Below are positions 48,531-56,530 of a stretch of 64,000 bases of DNA, in pieces. Location: the NCBI RefSeq assembly GCF_003312875.1, contig NZ_CP015163.1, forward strand, positions 8,370,001-8,434,000, read 5' to 3'. The DNA is from Amycolatopsis albispora. GTDB lineage: Bacteria > Actinomycetota > Actinomycetes > Mycobacteriales > Pseudonocardiaceae. The position numbers were made by a program, and so were the translations under genes. The notes below the pieces were generated by a model. That model worked only from the letters and a program-made list of their open reading frames with translations. It was not told where the DNA came from and searched no databases. Position 1 is the stretch's first letter. Each line of letters starts with the position of its first letter.

Positions 48531-49499
48531 TCACCCCAGCTTTTCGCGGAGGGCGGGCAGCAGTTCCCGCTCGGCGAAACCGAAGAACCCGTCTTGGTGC
48601 TCGCCGCCGATCTGCACCAGCGCCACGTCCGTGTAGCCCGCGTCGGCGAAGCCCCGGAAGGCCTCCAGGATCGGTTCGACGTCCGGGCCGCACGGGATCG
48701 ACTGCGCCACGTCCTCCTGCCGGACGAACTGCGTCGCCCCGGCGAAGGCCGGGGTGCCCGGCAGCTCGGCGTTGACCTTCCAGCCGCCCGCGAACCAGCG
48801 GAACTGCTCGTGCGCGCGCTCGACCGCGGCACCGCGGTCCGGGTCCCAGCAGATCGGCAGCTGGCCGACCTTCCGGGTGGACCGGCCGGCGTGCTGGTCC
48901 CACGACCGGCACAGCTCGGCCTTGGGCTCGGTGGAGATCATCAGGTCCGACTTCGGGGCGAAGGCGGCGATCGACTGCTCACCCGAGACCGCCACGCCGA
49001 CCCGCGGCCGGGTCTCCGGCAGGTCCCACAGCTTGGCCGAGTCGACGCGGTAGTGCTTGCCCGCGTAGTTGAAGTAGCCGCCCTCGAACAGCCCGTTGAT
49101 GATGTCCACGGCCTCGCCGAGCATCTCGTGCCGGACGTTCACCGGCGGCCAGCCCTGGCCGACCACGTGCTCGTTGAGGTTCTCGCCCGCGCCGAGGCCG
49201 AGGGTGAACCGGCCGTCGGCGAGCAACTGCGTGGTCGCCGCCTTCTGCGCCACCACGGCCGGGTGGTAGCGCATGATCGGGCAGGTCACGTAGGTCATCA
49301 GCTCGACGCGCCCGGTCGACTGGGTGACCGCGCCCAGCACGCTCCACGCGTACGGCGCGTGCCCCTGCTCGTCCAGCCAGGGCGAATAGTGGTCGCTCAG
49401 CACCTCGAAGTCGAACCCGGCGCGCTCGGCTTCCCCGGCGAAGCGCACGAGATCCTTCGGCCCGGCCTGCTCGGTCATCAGCGTGTACCCGAATCGCAT
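48531..49499 (-). CDS. LLM-class F420-dependent oxidoreductase
   Basis: 322 residues, luciferase-like TIM barrel. FGYTLMTEQAGP, the SDHYSPWLDEQGHAPYAW segment and GRFTLGLGAGENLNEHVVG match the actinobacterial TIGR03557-type F420 family. Start ATG at 49499. Co-directional with htpG, 55 bp upstream of its start, so a joint transcript is possible. Substrate unknown. Confidence 0.88.
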   Translation of the reverse strand: MRFGYTLMTEQAGPKDLVRFAGEAERAGFDFEVLSDHYSPWLDEQGHAPYAWSVLGAVTQSTGRVELMTYVTCPIMRYHPAVVAQKAATTQLLADGRFTLGLGAGENLNEHVVGQGWPPVNVRHEMLGEAVDIINGLFEGGYFNYAGKHYRVDSAKLWDLPETRPRVGVAVSGEQSIAAFAPKSDLMISTEPKAELCRSWDQHAGRSTRKVGQLPICWDPDRGAAVERAHEQFRWFAGGWKVNAELPGTPAFAGATQFVRQEDVAQSIPCGPDVEPILEAFRGFADAGYTDVALVQIGGEHQDGFFGFAERELLPALREKLG

Positions 49500-49594
49500 G
49501 CCCTCCGCGTTCCCGTTCGGCGGGCCGGGAAACCTCGTACCGTTCGTTCACCTGTAGTTCATACTGAGTTCAGTGAGTGGGGTAACCGCATCGG

Positions 49595-49819
49595 GTGACC
49601 ACCATGGATGATCTGCACGGAGAACAGTTGTCGGAACAGCTGCGCGCCCTGGAGGAACGGCTCGCGCGGGACTACTCGGACGTCCCGCCGCGCACCGTCC
49701 ACCGGTGCGTGGAGCAGGAGGCTGGCCGGTTCAGCGGCGCCAGGGTGCTGAGCTTCATCCCGGTGCTGGTCGAACGCGCGGTCCGGCCGAAGCTGGAACG
49801 AGGTTTTGTTGGCACGTAG
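49595..49819 (+). CDS. Small helical protein, actinobacterial three-helix-bundle dimerisation type
   Basis: 74 residues. QLRALEERLARDY, VHRCVEQEAGRF and FIPVLVERAVRPKL form three predicted amphipathic helices; this spacing (RLA..., V..V..A..RF.GARV..F.P.LVER) is widespread in small actinobacterial proteins of unknown function. GTG at 49595, or ATG three codons later. Overlaps the following nucleoside hydrolase gene by 14 bp. Confidence 0.65.
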   Translation: MTTMDDLHGEQLSEQLRALEERLARDYSDVPPRTVHRCVEQEAGRFSGARVLSFIPVLVERAVRPKLERGFVGT

Positions 49820-50759
49820 GCTGATTCTGGACGTCGACACCGGTACCGACGACGCCGTGGCGATCCTGCACGCGGCGCTGCACCCGGAGCTGGAGCTGGC
49901 CGGGGTCACCACGGTGAACGGCAACGTGGGGCTCGCGCACACCACGGACAACACGCTGCGGGTGCTCGACCTGATCGGGCGGTCCGACGTCGGGGTCCAC
50001 CCCGGCCTGGCGCACCCGATCGCGCGGCGGGGCTTCCCGGGGCAGAAGCACTACGAGCGCGACACCGACCGCGATATGCACGGCACTTCGCTGCCGCTGC
50101 CCGAGGCGCGGTCGAAGGCACGGGACAGCACGGCCGTGGAGTTCCTGCTCGAGACGCTGCGGTCGGCGACGTCGCGGCTGACGCTGGTGCCGGTGGGGCC
50201 GCTGAGCAACATCGCCACCGTGCTGGCCATCGACCCGTCGGTGGTGGAGGCCGTCGACGAACTGGTGGTGATGGGTGGCGCGCACGCGTACGGCAACGTC
50301 ACGGCGTCGGCGGAGTTCAACGTGTGGGCCGATCCGGAGGCCGCGGCGATGGTGTTCTCCGCCGGGTTCGAGCGGCTGACCCTGGTCCCGCTGGACGCCA
50401 CGCACCAGGCGCTGGTCACGCGCCGGGACTGCGAGGCGATGGCCGCGCTGGGCACCCCGGCCGGGCGCGCGGCGGCGGACCTGATCACCCGGCGCATCGA
50501 CGCGTACAGCGCGGGCCACGGCATCTCGGCCACCGACGCCGCGCCGGTGCACGACGCGGTGTGCACCGCCTACCTGGTGCGGCCGGAGATCATCACCACC
50601 CGGCACCTGCACGTCACGGTCGACACTTCGAGTTCGCTCACGGTGGGGCGGACGGTCATGGACACGCGGCCGAACGCGGTGGGGGAGCCGAACGCGCATG
50701 TCGCCTTCAGCGCCGACCCGGCCATCCTCGTCGAGACCCTCACGACCACCTTCGCCTGA
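49806..50759 (+). CDS. Inosine/uridine-preferring nucleoside hydrolase (IUNH family)
   Basis: 317 residues from a TTG near 49806. DVDTGTDDA is the calcium-binding N-terminal signature; TVNGNVGL, VPVGPLSNIA, VMGGA and the EFNVWADPEAA stretch complete the nucleoside-hydrolase active site. Cleaves the N-glycosidic bond of ribonucleosides for salvage. Overlaps the preceding small gene at its start and converges with the HAD gene, sharing 20 bp at the 3' ends. Confidence 0.9.
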   Translation: MLARRLILDVDTGTDDAVAILHAALHPELELAGVTTVNGNVGLAHTTDNTLRVLDLIGRSDVGVHPGLAHPIARRGFPGQKHYERDTDRDMHGTSLPLPEARSKARDSTAVEFLLETLRSATSRLTLVPVGPLSNIATVLAIDPSVVEAVDELVVMGGAHAYGNVTASAEFNVWADPEAAAMVFSAGFERLTLVPLDATHQALVTRRDCEAMAALGTPAGRAAADLITRRIDAYSAGHGISATDAAPVHDAVCTAYLVRPEIITTRHLHVTVDTSSSLTVGRTVMDTRPNAVGEPNAHVAFSADPAILVETLTTTFA

Positions 50760-51330
50760 GCAGGTCGTCCCCGCGGGCCAGGGCGATGCCGGTGAGCTTC
50801 GCCCGGTTCGCGTGGTCCGAGCCGTAGGCGCCGGCGGCCGGGTCCAGGTAGCGGTCCAGGCCGGTCGCGGCCAGCGTGAGCACCGCGCTCGGCCGCAGTT
50901 TCGCGGTGACAAAAGCCTGCACCACGCCCGGCACCGGTGCGCTCCGGCGCAACCGGGCAAACGCGTCCTCGCACGGGCGCGGCAGCAGCCACGGCCGCCG
51001 CTTCGCCAGCGCGCGGTACGCCGTCGCCAGCGCGGGTAGGTACACCGGCAGCGTGCGCCGCGCCTGGATGAGGGCGTAACCGTTGTGGCACAGCAGTTCC
51101 ACCGCGAACAGCGGATCCGTCTGGTCCAGCATCGGCGGCTCGTGCACCGGCCGCTTGCCGGTCACCCTGGCGAACGCGACCCGGTGCGCCTCCCGGTCCA
51201 GCCGCCGCGACGGCAGCAGGACCAGGTCGAGGTCCCACACCACCACCCCCGAACCCGCGCCGGGGTCACGCGAGGTCAGTACCGGCGAGGTCCATTCCAG
51301 CGGCAGGTCGCTGACGGTGGTCACCGGCAT
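50740..51330 (-). CDS. HAD-like hydrolase, third gene of the luxR-LLM operon
   Basis: 196 residues. VVWDLDLVLLPSRR is a HAD motif I with the DxD nucleophile/acid pair; a Lys (FVTAKLRPS) and a C-terminal YGSDHANRAKL segment stand in for motifs III and IV, the last lacking the usual GDxxxD form. So it is a HAD relative whose phosphatase activity is uncertain. Start ATG 51330, inside the end of the LLM gene, with GGGAGGG upstream. Not a recognised partner in any pathway I can name. Confidence 0.7.
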   Translation of the reverse strand: MPVTTVSDLPLEWTSPVLTSRDPGAGSGVVVWDLDLVLLPSRRLDREAHRVAFARVTGKRPVHEPPMLDQTDPLFAVELLCHNGYALIQARRTLPVYLPALATAYRALAKRRPWLLPRPCEDAFARLRRSAPVPGVVQAFVTAKLRPSAVLTLAATGLDRYLDPAAGAYGSDHANRAKLTGIALARGDDLLRRRWS

Positions 51331-52367
51331 GGCAGCCCTCCCGGCGAGTTCACGGCCAGCCGCACCTGGTCCAGGTACTCCAGCGAGGCCAGCGTCTGCC
51401 GGTCCGGTACGCCGAAGTCGATCAGGCAGGCCACTTCGTCCACGCCCACCTCGTACAGGTTCCGCACGAAGTCCGCGCAGCGGGCCACCGAGCCGAACAA
51501 CGCCGACGACCGGAAGTAGCGTTCGAAGGCGTGGTCGAGCAGGTTGCCCTGCTTGGCGTCGTTCAGCTCCGGCCACTTGCTGCGCCAAAGGTCCACAGAG
51601 GACTCGAGGTAGCCGAGGAACGGCTCGCGGATCACCTCGCGCACGGCGTCGTCGGTCTCGCCGACGAAGGTGTGCAGCATGACCGTCACCGTGCCCGCGT
51701 CCGGGTCGAACCCGGCGGCGGCCCGCGCCTCGCGGTACGCCTCGATGCGCGGCACCAGGTCGTCGACCTCCTGGAACAGCAGCGCGGTGAGCACGTTGAT
51801 GCCGCGCGCCCCGGCCTCGGCGAAGTTGGCCGGGTTCGACGAGCAGGTCAGCCAGAGGTTCAGGTCCGGCTGCACCGCACGCGGGTAGGTGGTGATCTCC
51901 ACCTCCGCGCCGTCGCCGTTGACCCTGGTCACCGGCTTGCCCGCCCACAGGTCGCGCAGTGTGTCCAGGTGCTCGAAGACGTACTCGCGCCGCCCGGCGT
52001 ACCGGTCCGGGGCGAGCGCGAAGTCGTTGGCGTTCCAGCCGGTGGCCAGCGCCAGGTCCACCCGGCCGCGGGCCAGGTTGTCCACGAAGGACCAGTCCTC
52101 GACCACGGTCAGCGGGTCGTGCAGCGGCAGCACCACGCTCCCGGCGCGCAACCGGACCCGGCTGGTCGACACGGCCAGCGCGGTGGCGGCCAGCGCCGGG
52201 TTCGGGTACGCGCCGCCGAACGGGTGGAAGTGCCGTTCCGGCAACCACAGCGCGGTGAACCCGCGCTCGTCGGCGAACCGCGCCGAATCGAGCAGCAGGT
52301 CGTACTCCTTCGGCGGATCGGTCACCTCGCGGTTGGCGAAGTAGAGCAGGCTGAAGTCCATGGCCAC
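51321..52367 (-). CDS. LLM-class flavin monooxygenase, MupA/Atu6810-like (natural-product associated)
   Basis: 348 residues. MDFSLLYFANRE, WLPERHFHPFGGAYPNPAL and RLRAGSVVLPLHDPLTVVEDW, then ATGWNANDFALAPDRY, are the hallmarks of the luciferase-like monooxygenase group often embedded in or beside NRPS/PKS lines. In those systems it is thought to oxidise carrier-bound intermediates with FMNH2 and oxygen. Start GTG 52367, one base after the luxR stop; ATG 52361 is an alternative. Its position beside the FAAL/KS/NRPS genes suggests tailoring of that product, which is inference. Confidence 0.85.
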   Translation of the reverse strand: MAMDFSLLYFANREVTDPPKEYDLLLDSARFADERGFTALWLPERHFHPFGGAYPNPALAATALAVSTSRVRLRAGSVVLPLHDPLTVVEDWSFVDNLARGRVDLALATGWNANDFALAPDRYAGRREYVFEHLDTLRDLWAGKPVTRVNGDGAEVEITTYPRAVQPDLNLWLTCSSNPANFAEAGARGINVLTALLFQEVDDLVPRIEAYREARAAAGFDPDAGTVTVMLHTFVGETDDAVREVIREPFLGYLESSVDLWRSKWPELNDAKQGNLLDHAFERYFRSSALFGSVARCADFVRNLYEVGVDEVACLIDFGVPDRQTLASLEYLDQVRLAVNSPGGLPCR

Positions 52368-52368
52368 C

Positions 52369-53130
52369 TCATCTGGTCCCGGCGCCGGCCAGGCCGCCCT
52401 TGAGCGCCAGTGCCACCGCCTGCGTCCGGTTGGCGCAGTTCAGCTTCACCAGCATGCTGGCCATCACGCGCTTGACCGCGTGGTCGGAGATCGCCAGCCC
52501 GCGGGCGATCTGCTTGTTGCTCATGCCTTCCACCAGCAGCGAAAGCGCCTGCAGCTCGCGGCGGGTCAGCCGCGACCGGTACTCCCGGCGCGGTGGTGGC
52601 GCGGCGGCCTCCGCGCGCCCGGCGCGGTGCAGCAGCTGGCGCGCCATCGCCGACGGCATCGGCACCTGGTCCACCAGCAGCCGGTGCAGCGTGTCCTCCA
52701 GCACCGGCACGGTCAGTTCGTCCTCGACGAGGTAGCCGTCACCGGGCAGCTGCGCGGCGGCCGACAGCTCGGCCTCGCCCGGATCGCGCATCACCAGCAG
52801 GATCTTGGTGTGCCCGCGGCGCGCCCGCTCCAGCAGCGGCGCCAGGCCGGGGTCGTCGGCGAGGTTGGCCACCAGCACGTCCGGCCGGTGCGCGTCGAGC
52901 ACACCTTCCGCCTCGTCGTGCCCGGTGCAGCTCAGCACGTCACGGACGTTGGCGATGGAATGCAGCATCGCCTCGATCCCCCGCCGCACCACCTCGTTCT
53001 GTCCCACGAGGAGAATGCGGATGTCCACTCCAGCCCCAGCGATGACCGAAATGCTCTTCGAGCTCTCCTGATTCATCGGATTCACCCATTCACAACGCCT
53101 GCCCTGCCCCCAACGCAGGATCGATTTCAT
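52369..53130 (-). CDS. LuxR-family (NarL/FixJ-type) regulator with a degenerate receiver domain
   Basis: 253 residues. C-terminal helix-turn-helix: LTRRELQALSLLVEGMSNKQ followed by IARGLAISDHAVKRVMASML. The N-terminal ~120 residues resemble a receiver (IRILLVGQNEVVRRGIEAML), but the phospho-acceptor position in PDVLVANLADDPG is Asn, so phosphorylation control is unlikely. Start ATG 53130 is set by GGAGG five bases upstream; a longer frame and a later ATG at 53076 lack such a site. First gene of a luxR-LLM-HAD transcription unit. Probable pathway-specific activator of the flanking biosynthetic genes. Confidence 0.85.
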   Translation of the reverse strand: MKSILRWGQGRRCEWVNPMNQESSKSISVIAGAGVDIRILLVGQNEVVRRGIEAMLHSIANVRDVLSCTGHDEAEGVLDAHRPDVLVANLADDPGLAPLLERARRGHTKILLVMRDPGEAELSAAAQLPGDGYLVEDELTVPVLEDTLHRLLVDQVPMPSAMARQLLHRAGRAEAAAPPPRREYRSRLTRRELQALSLLVEGMSNKQIARGLAISDHAVKRVMASMLVKLNCANRTQAVALALKGGLAGAGTR

Positions 53131-53217
53131 TCCTACCTCCGAAGGTGTGAAAGATTTCCTCTGTTCTTCGGAGAGGCGCTGTGCTAAAGCCGTGACCAGG
53201 TGCTGACTCCGGGTGCT

Positions 53218-53232
53218 CAGAACATTGTTCTG
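53218..53232. promoter_or_regulatory. Candidate operator upstream of luxR
   Basis: Perfect palindrome CAGAAC-ATT-GTTCTG, 88 bp upstream of the luxR start codon, in the 166-bp gap between luxR and the exporter genes. Size and symmetry suit a dimeric regulator such as the LuxR protein itself. The 3-bp centre rules out a standard GAAC-N4-GTTC LexA box. Confidence 0.35.
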
Positions 53233-53238
53233 CCGACT

Positions 53239-53291
53239 GTCACGAATGTGGCTTTCGAGACACAAAACGTCTCGAAAGCCACATTCGTGAC
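53239..53291. terminator. 53-bp palindrome after the ABC exporter operon
   Basis: Arms 53239-53261 and 53269-53291 (23 bp, perfect) around ACAAAAC. It begins 6 bp past the permease stop on the - strand and also lies upstream of luxR, so it can insulate luxR from the exporter transcript. Same sequence family as the elements at 37545 and 46549. Confidence 0.72.
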
Positions 53292-53296
53292 ACGGG

Positions 53297-54112
53297 TCAG
53301 CTCATCGCGCGACGCTGGAACTTGCGCACCGCGATCGGCGCGCAGATCGCCACCAGCGCCACGCACCAGGCGAAGGCACCCCAGCCGCGCCAGCCGAGCG
53401 GCTCGTCCAGCAGGAAACCGCGGACCGCGTCGACGATCACGGTGATCGGCTGGTAGTCGGCGAAGGCCCGCAGCCCGGCCGGCATCGACTCGGTCGGCAC
53501 GAAGGCGCTGCTGGCGAAGGTCAGCGGCAGCAGCCAGATGTAGTTCGCCGACTGCGCGCCCTCGGCGTTGCGGACCATCAGCCCGATGGTCGAGGACACC
53601 CACGAGAAGGTCAGGCTGACCAGCAGCAGCAAGGCGATCGCGGCCACCCAGCCGCCGACGCCGGCGGTCGGCCGGAAGCCGACCACCAGCCCGATCAGCA
53701 CCCCGGTGACGATGATGATCGAGTTGCGCACCACGTCGGCGAGGATGCGGCCGGTGAGCACCGCCGACGGCGCCATCGGCAGCGAGCGGAACCGGTTGAC
53801 CAGCCCGCGGCTCATGTCCTCGGCCAGGCCGACGCCGGAGTTGACCGCGCCGAACGCGACGGTCTGCACGAAGATGCCCGCCATCAGGAAGTCCGGGTAG
53901 GTCATGCCGGGCGTGCCGATCGCGCCGCCGAAAACGTACCGGAACAGCAGCACGAAGATGATCGGGTTGACCGTGGCGAAGATCAGCTGGTCGGGAATGC
54001 GGGGGATGTGGCGCAGGCTGCGCTTGGTCAGCACCAGGGTGTCGGTGATCGCCCACTGCAGCCTGCCGCGCTGGAGCGGGCGGACGGGGGCGAGGGATTC
54101 GGCCGTGGTCAC
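53297..54112 (-). CDS. ABC-2 type transporter permease (DrrB-like)
   Basis: 271 residues with about six membrane segments (for example FATVNPIIFVLLFRYVFGG, the NSIIIVTGVLIGLVVGF and WVAAIALLLLVSLTFSWV stretches and a C-terminal WGAFAWCVALVAICAPIAV). The ABC-2 signature with P-x-T-F...P..SMP appears as LPLTFASSAFVPTESMP. Pairs with the ATPase 13 bp upstream. DrrAB-type exporters usually pump the locus's own product and give self-resistance. Confidence 0.9.
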   Translation of the reverse strand: MTTAESLAPVRPLQRGRLQWAITDTLVLTKRSLRHIPRIPDQLIFATVNPIIFVLLFRYVFGGAIGTPGMTYPDFLMAGIFVQTVAFGAVNSGVGLAEDMSRGLVNRFRSLPMAPSAVLTGRILADVVRNSIIIVTGVLIGLVVGFRPTAGVGGWVAAIALLLLVSLTFSWVSSTIGLMVRNAEGAQSANYIWLLPLTFASSAFVPTESMPAGLRAFADYQPITVIVDAVRGFLLDEPLGWRGWGAFAWCVALVAICAPIAVRKFQRRAMS

Positions 54113-54125
54113 GGGGTCTCCTCGA

Positions 54126-55115
54126 TCAGGCTTTCTGCGGTTCGACGGGTTCGACTCGTTCGGCGGGCACGGCGTTCTTGCCGGTCAGGGTCAGGAACAC
54201 CTCGTCGAGCGTGGGTTCGCGCAGGCGCACGTCCTCGACGCCGATCTCCAGGTCGTCGAGTTCGCGGATCACCTTCGCCAGCAGGCGCGGCTCCTTGATC
54301 GCGGGCACGGTGATCACGCCGGTGTCCGCGTTCAGCTCGGCCGACGCGGTGCTGAACCGTTCGAGCGCCTCCAGCGCGACGGTCGCCTTGCTGTCCGGGG
54401 CCAGGTGCACCTCCAGCCGGGCGCCGCCGACCTGCGTCTTCAGTGAATCCGGGGTGCCCTGCGCGACCACCGTGCCGCCGTCGATCACCACGATGTCGTC
54501 GGCCAGTTCCTCGGCCTCCTCCAGGTACTGCGTGGTCAGCAGCAGCGAGGTGCCGCGGGCGACCAGGTCGCGGACCAGCTGCCACACGGTCTGCCTGCTG
54601 TGCGGGTCGAGGCCGGTGGTCGGCTCGTCGAGGATCAGCAGCGCCGGGCGGACGATCAGGCTGGCGGCCAGGTCGAGCCGTCGCCGCATACCGCCGGAGT
54701 AGGTCTTGACCAGGCGTTTCCCGGCTTCGACGAGGTCGAACTCGGCGAGCAGCTCGTGGGCGCGGCGCTTGGCGTCCGCCCCGCTGAGGTGGTACAGCTG
54801 GCCGATCATCTCCAGGTTCTCGTAGCCGGTGAGGTACTCGTCGAGCGCGGTGTACTGGCCGGTCAGGCCGATCTCGGACCGCAGCGCCCTGGCGTCGCGC
54901 ACCACGTCCTTGCCCAGCACGGTGACCGTGCCGCGGTCGAACGGGAGCAGCGTGGAAATGATCTGCACGGTGGTGGTCTTGCCGGCGCCGTTCGGCCCGA
55001 GCAGCCCGAGCACGGTGCCGCGGCGGGCGGAGAAGCTCAGCCCGTTGACCGCCTCGACGTCGCCGTACCGCTTGTACAGGCCGTCGACCACCAGCGCGGG
55101 TGTCTGGTCGGACAT
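54126..55115 (-). CDS. ABC transporter ATP-binding protein (DrrA-like)
   Basis: 329 residues. Walker A GPNGAGKTT, signature YSGGMRRRLDLA, Walker B LLILDEPTTGLD and the H-loop (LLTTQY, with Gln after the Thr pair) are all visible; the C-terminal ~90 residues form the DrrA-type extension. Drives the DrrB-like permease. ATG 55115 is preceded by GGAAGGGGG. Divergent from the marR gene, whose product likely represses it. Confidence 0.93.
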   Translation of the reverse strand: MSDQTPALVVDGLYKRYGDVEAVNGLSFSARRGTVLGLLGPNGAGKTTTVQIISTLLPFDRGTVTVLGKDVVRDARALRSEIGLTGQYTALDEYLTGYENLEMIGQLYHLSGADAKRRAHELLAEFDLVEAGKRLVKTYSGGMRRRLDLAASLIVRPALLILDEPTTGLDPHSRQTVWQLVRDLVARGTSLLLTTQYLEEAEELADDIVVIDGGTVVAQGTPDSLKTQVGGARLEVHLAPDSKATVALEALERFSTASAELNADTGVITVPAIKEPRLLAKVIRELDDLEIGVEDVRLREPTLDEVFLTLTGKNAVPAERVEPVEPQKA

Positions 55116-55157
55116 GGCGGACCCCCTTCCTGGCCATGTTCATTGTGAACTAGTAGA

Positions 55158-55175
55158 TAGTGAAGAAGTACACTA
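55158..55175. promoter_or_regulatory. Candidate MarR operator between exporter and marR
   Basis: TAGTG-N8-CACTA inverted repeat in a locally AT-rich 71-bp divergent gap. It ends 11 bp before the marR ATG and about 43 bp before the exporter start. A repressor bound here would block both directions. Assigned from position and symmetry only. Confidence 0.4.
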
Positions 55176-55186
55176 ATATCGGGAGT

Positions 55187-55699
55187 ATGTCCGCCCCCGC
55201 TTCCGGCCGTCAACCCGGCACGGAGCGTGACGAGATCCCGGCCAGGGACATCGTCGCGCTCCTCTTCGACACCTCACGCCGGTTGTGCCTGCAGTCCGAC
55301 CGGCTGCTCGGCGCGACCATCGGGCTGTCCGAGGCCCGCGCCCGCCTGCTGGTCACCGTCAGCGAGCTGGAGCCGGCGCGGATGGGCAGGCTCGCCAGCG
55401 ATCTCGGCGTCAGCCCGCGCTCGGTGACCAGCATGGTCGACGCGCTCGAGCGCGACGGGCTGATCACCAGGGAACCCGATCCGGAGGACCGCCGCGCCAC
55501 CCTGCTGCGGCTCACCGCGGACAGCCGCGCCCGGATGTCCCGCCTGTTCGACGCCCAGCACCGGCTCGCCGAGGACCTGCTCGGCCCGCTCGACGCGGAC
55601 GACCGGGCGAACCTGCACCGGATGCTCAGCGTGCTGTGGGAGAGCGCCGGCCCGGACGGCGCGCCCCGTCCGGGGCGCCCCGATGAGGTGACCGGTTGA
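55187..55699 (+). CDS. MarR-family transcriptional regulator
   Basis: 170 residues from ATG 55187. Winged helix: LSEARARLLVTVSELEP, MGRLASDLGVSPRSVTSMVDALE, then GLITREPDPEDRRATLLRLT, the usual MarR wing with the DxRR motif. A GTG at 55160 would add nine residues but would place the operator inside the gene, and ATG has only a short GGGAG before it, so the transcript may be nearly leaderless. Divergent from the DrrAB-like exporter, the classic layout of a drug-inducible efflux repressor. Confidence 0.88.
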   Translation: MSAPASGRQPGTERDEIPARDIVALLFDTSRRLCLQSDRLLGATIGLSEARARLLVTVSELEPARMGRLASDLGVSPRSVTSMVDALERDGLITREPDPEDRRATLLRLTADSRARMSRLFDAQHRLAEDLLGPLDADDRANLHRMLSVLWESAGPDGAPRPGRPDEVTG

Positions 55700-55843
55700 G
55701 CCGAATGGGGCGCGCCTTCGCATCTCTCGGTAACGTCCTTCGCCGCCATAGCATCGGCCGCATCGAATCGAGGAACGCCGCGCTGGGGGTGGATCCGGTC
55801 CGGGCCCGCCGGCGGCGTCGTCCTCCGGCGGAAGGCGAATCCG

Positions 55844-56488
55844 ATGACCACCTTGCAGTCCGAGCCGACCGCGGCCGCGGCCGAGATCCCCGTTCCCGCG
55901 GCCCCGTCGAGCCGGCCGAGCTCGGCGTATCTGGCGCTGGGCTACCTCTGCTTCTCGACCACGCTGTTCATCCTGGCGGTGTTCCACGCGGGCCTGGTTT
56001 CGTTCAACTTCATCGTCGCGGTGTTCCCGACGGCGATCTTCTTCGGTGGGGTGGCGCAGTTCATCGCCGGTATCTGGGCGTATTCACAGCGTGATTTCCT
56101 GGCCGCGGTCACCTTCACCTCGTTCGCCGCGTTCTGGCTGAGCTATTCGCTCTACACCTGGCTGTTCCTGCCGCAGCTGGTGGCGAACTTTGGTAATTCC
56201 GTTACCACCGCCACCGGTAGCTTCACCCTGGCGTGGGGACTGGTGGCGTTGTTCGTCACCGTCGCCGCGCGGCGGGTGAACCGCGCGGTGTTCGCCATGC
56301 TTTCGCTGACCACGCTGATGTATTTGTTCATCACCATCGGCCAGTACGCGGTGGCGCCGCCGGTCGACCTGGTGGGCGGGGTCTTCGCGCTGGCCGCGGC
56401 GCTGCTCGGGTTCTACGTGGGGGCCGCCTACCTGATCAACGGCAGCTACGGCCGGGTTGTGCTGCCACTGGGCGAACCACGCTCGTAG
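55844..56488 (+). CDS. GPR1/FUN34/YaaH (SatP) family acetate/succinate transporter
   Basis: 214 residues with about six membrane helices. Conserved FFGGVAQFIAGIWAY and SFAAFWLSYSLYTWL are the family's pore motifs. Imports or exports small carboxylates such as acetate with protons. GGAAGG lies 8 nt before ATG 55844. It is 42 bp upstream of the FAAL gene and co-directional with it, so it may feed or drain C2/C4 acids for that locus (inference). I considered the AmiS/UreI channel family first, but these motifs fit SatP better. Confidence 0.78.
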   Translation: MTTLQSEPTAAAAEIPVPAAPSSRPSSAYLALGYLCFSTTLFILAVFHAGLVSFNFIVAVFPTAIFFGGVAQFIAGIWAYSQRDFLAAVTFTSFAAFWLSYSLYTWLFLPQLVANFGNSVTTATGSFTLAWGLVALFVTVAARRVNRAVFAMLSLTTLMYLFITIGQYAVAPPVDLVGGVFALAAALLGFYVGAAYLINGSYGRVVLPLGEPRS

Positions 56489-56530
56489 ACCCGCGAACGC
56501 TACCGGACAACTGGGGACAGGGGCCGTGCC

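Noticed and set aside
53218..53232. CAGAACATTGTTCTG considered as an SOS/LexA box
   Set aside because: The half-sites are separated by 3 bp instead of the 4 bp of the actinobacterial GAAC-N4-GTTC consensus.
55844..56488. AmiS/UreI amide or urea channel as identity of the transporter
   Set aside because: Length and six-helix layout fit both, but FFGGVAQFIAG and FAAFWLSY match the GPR1/FUN34/YaaH family.
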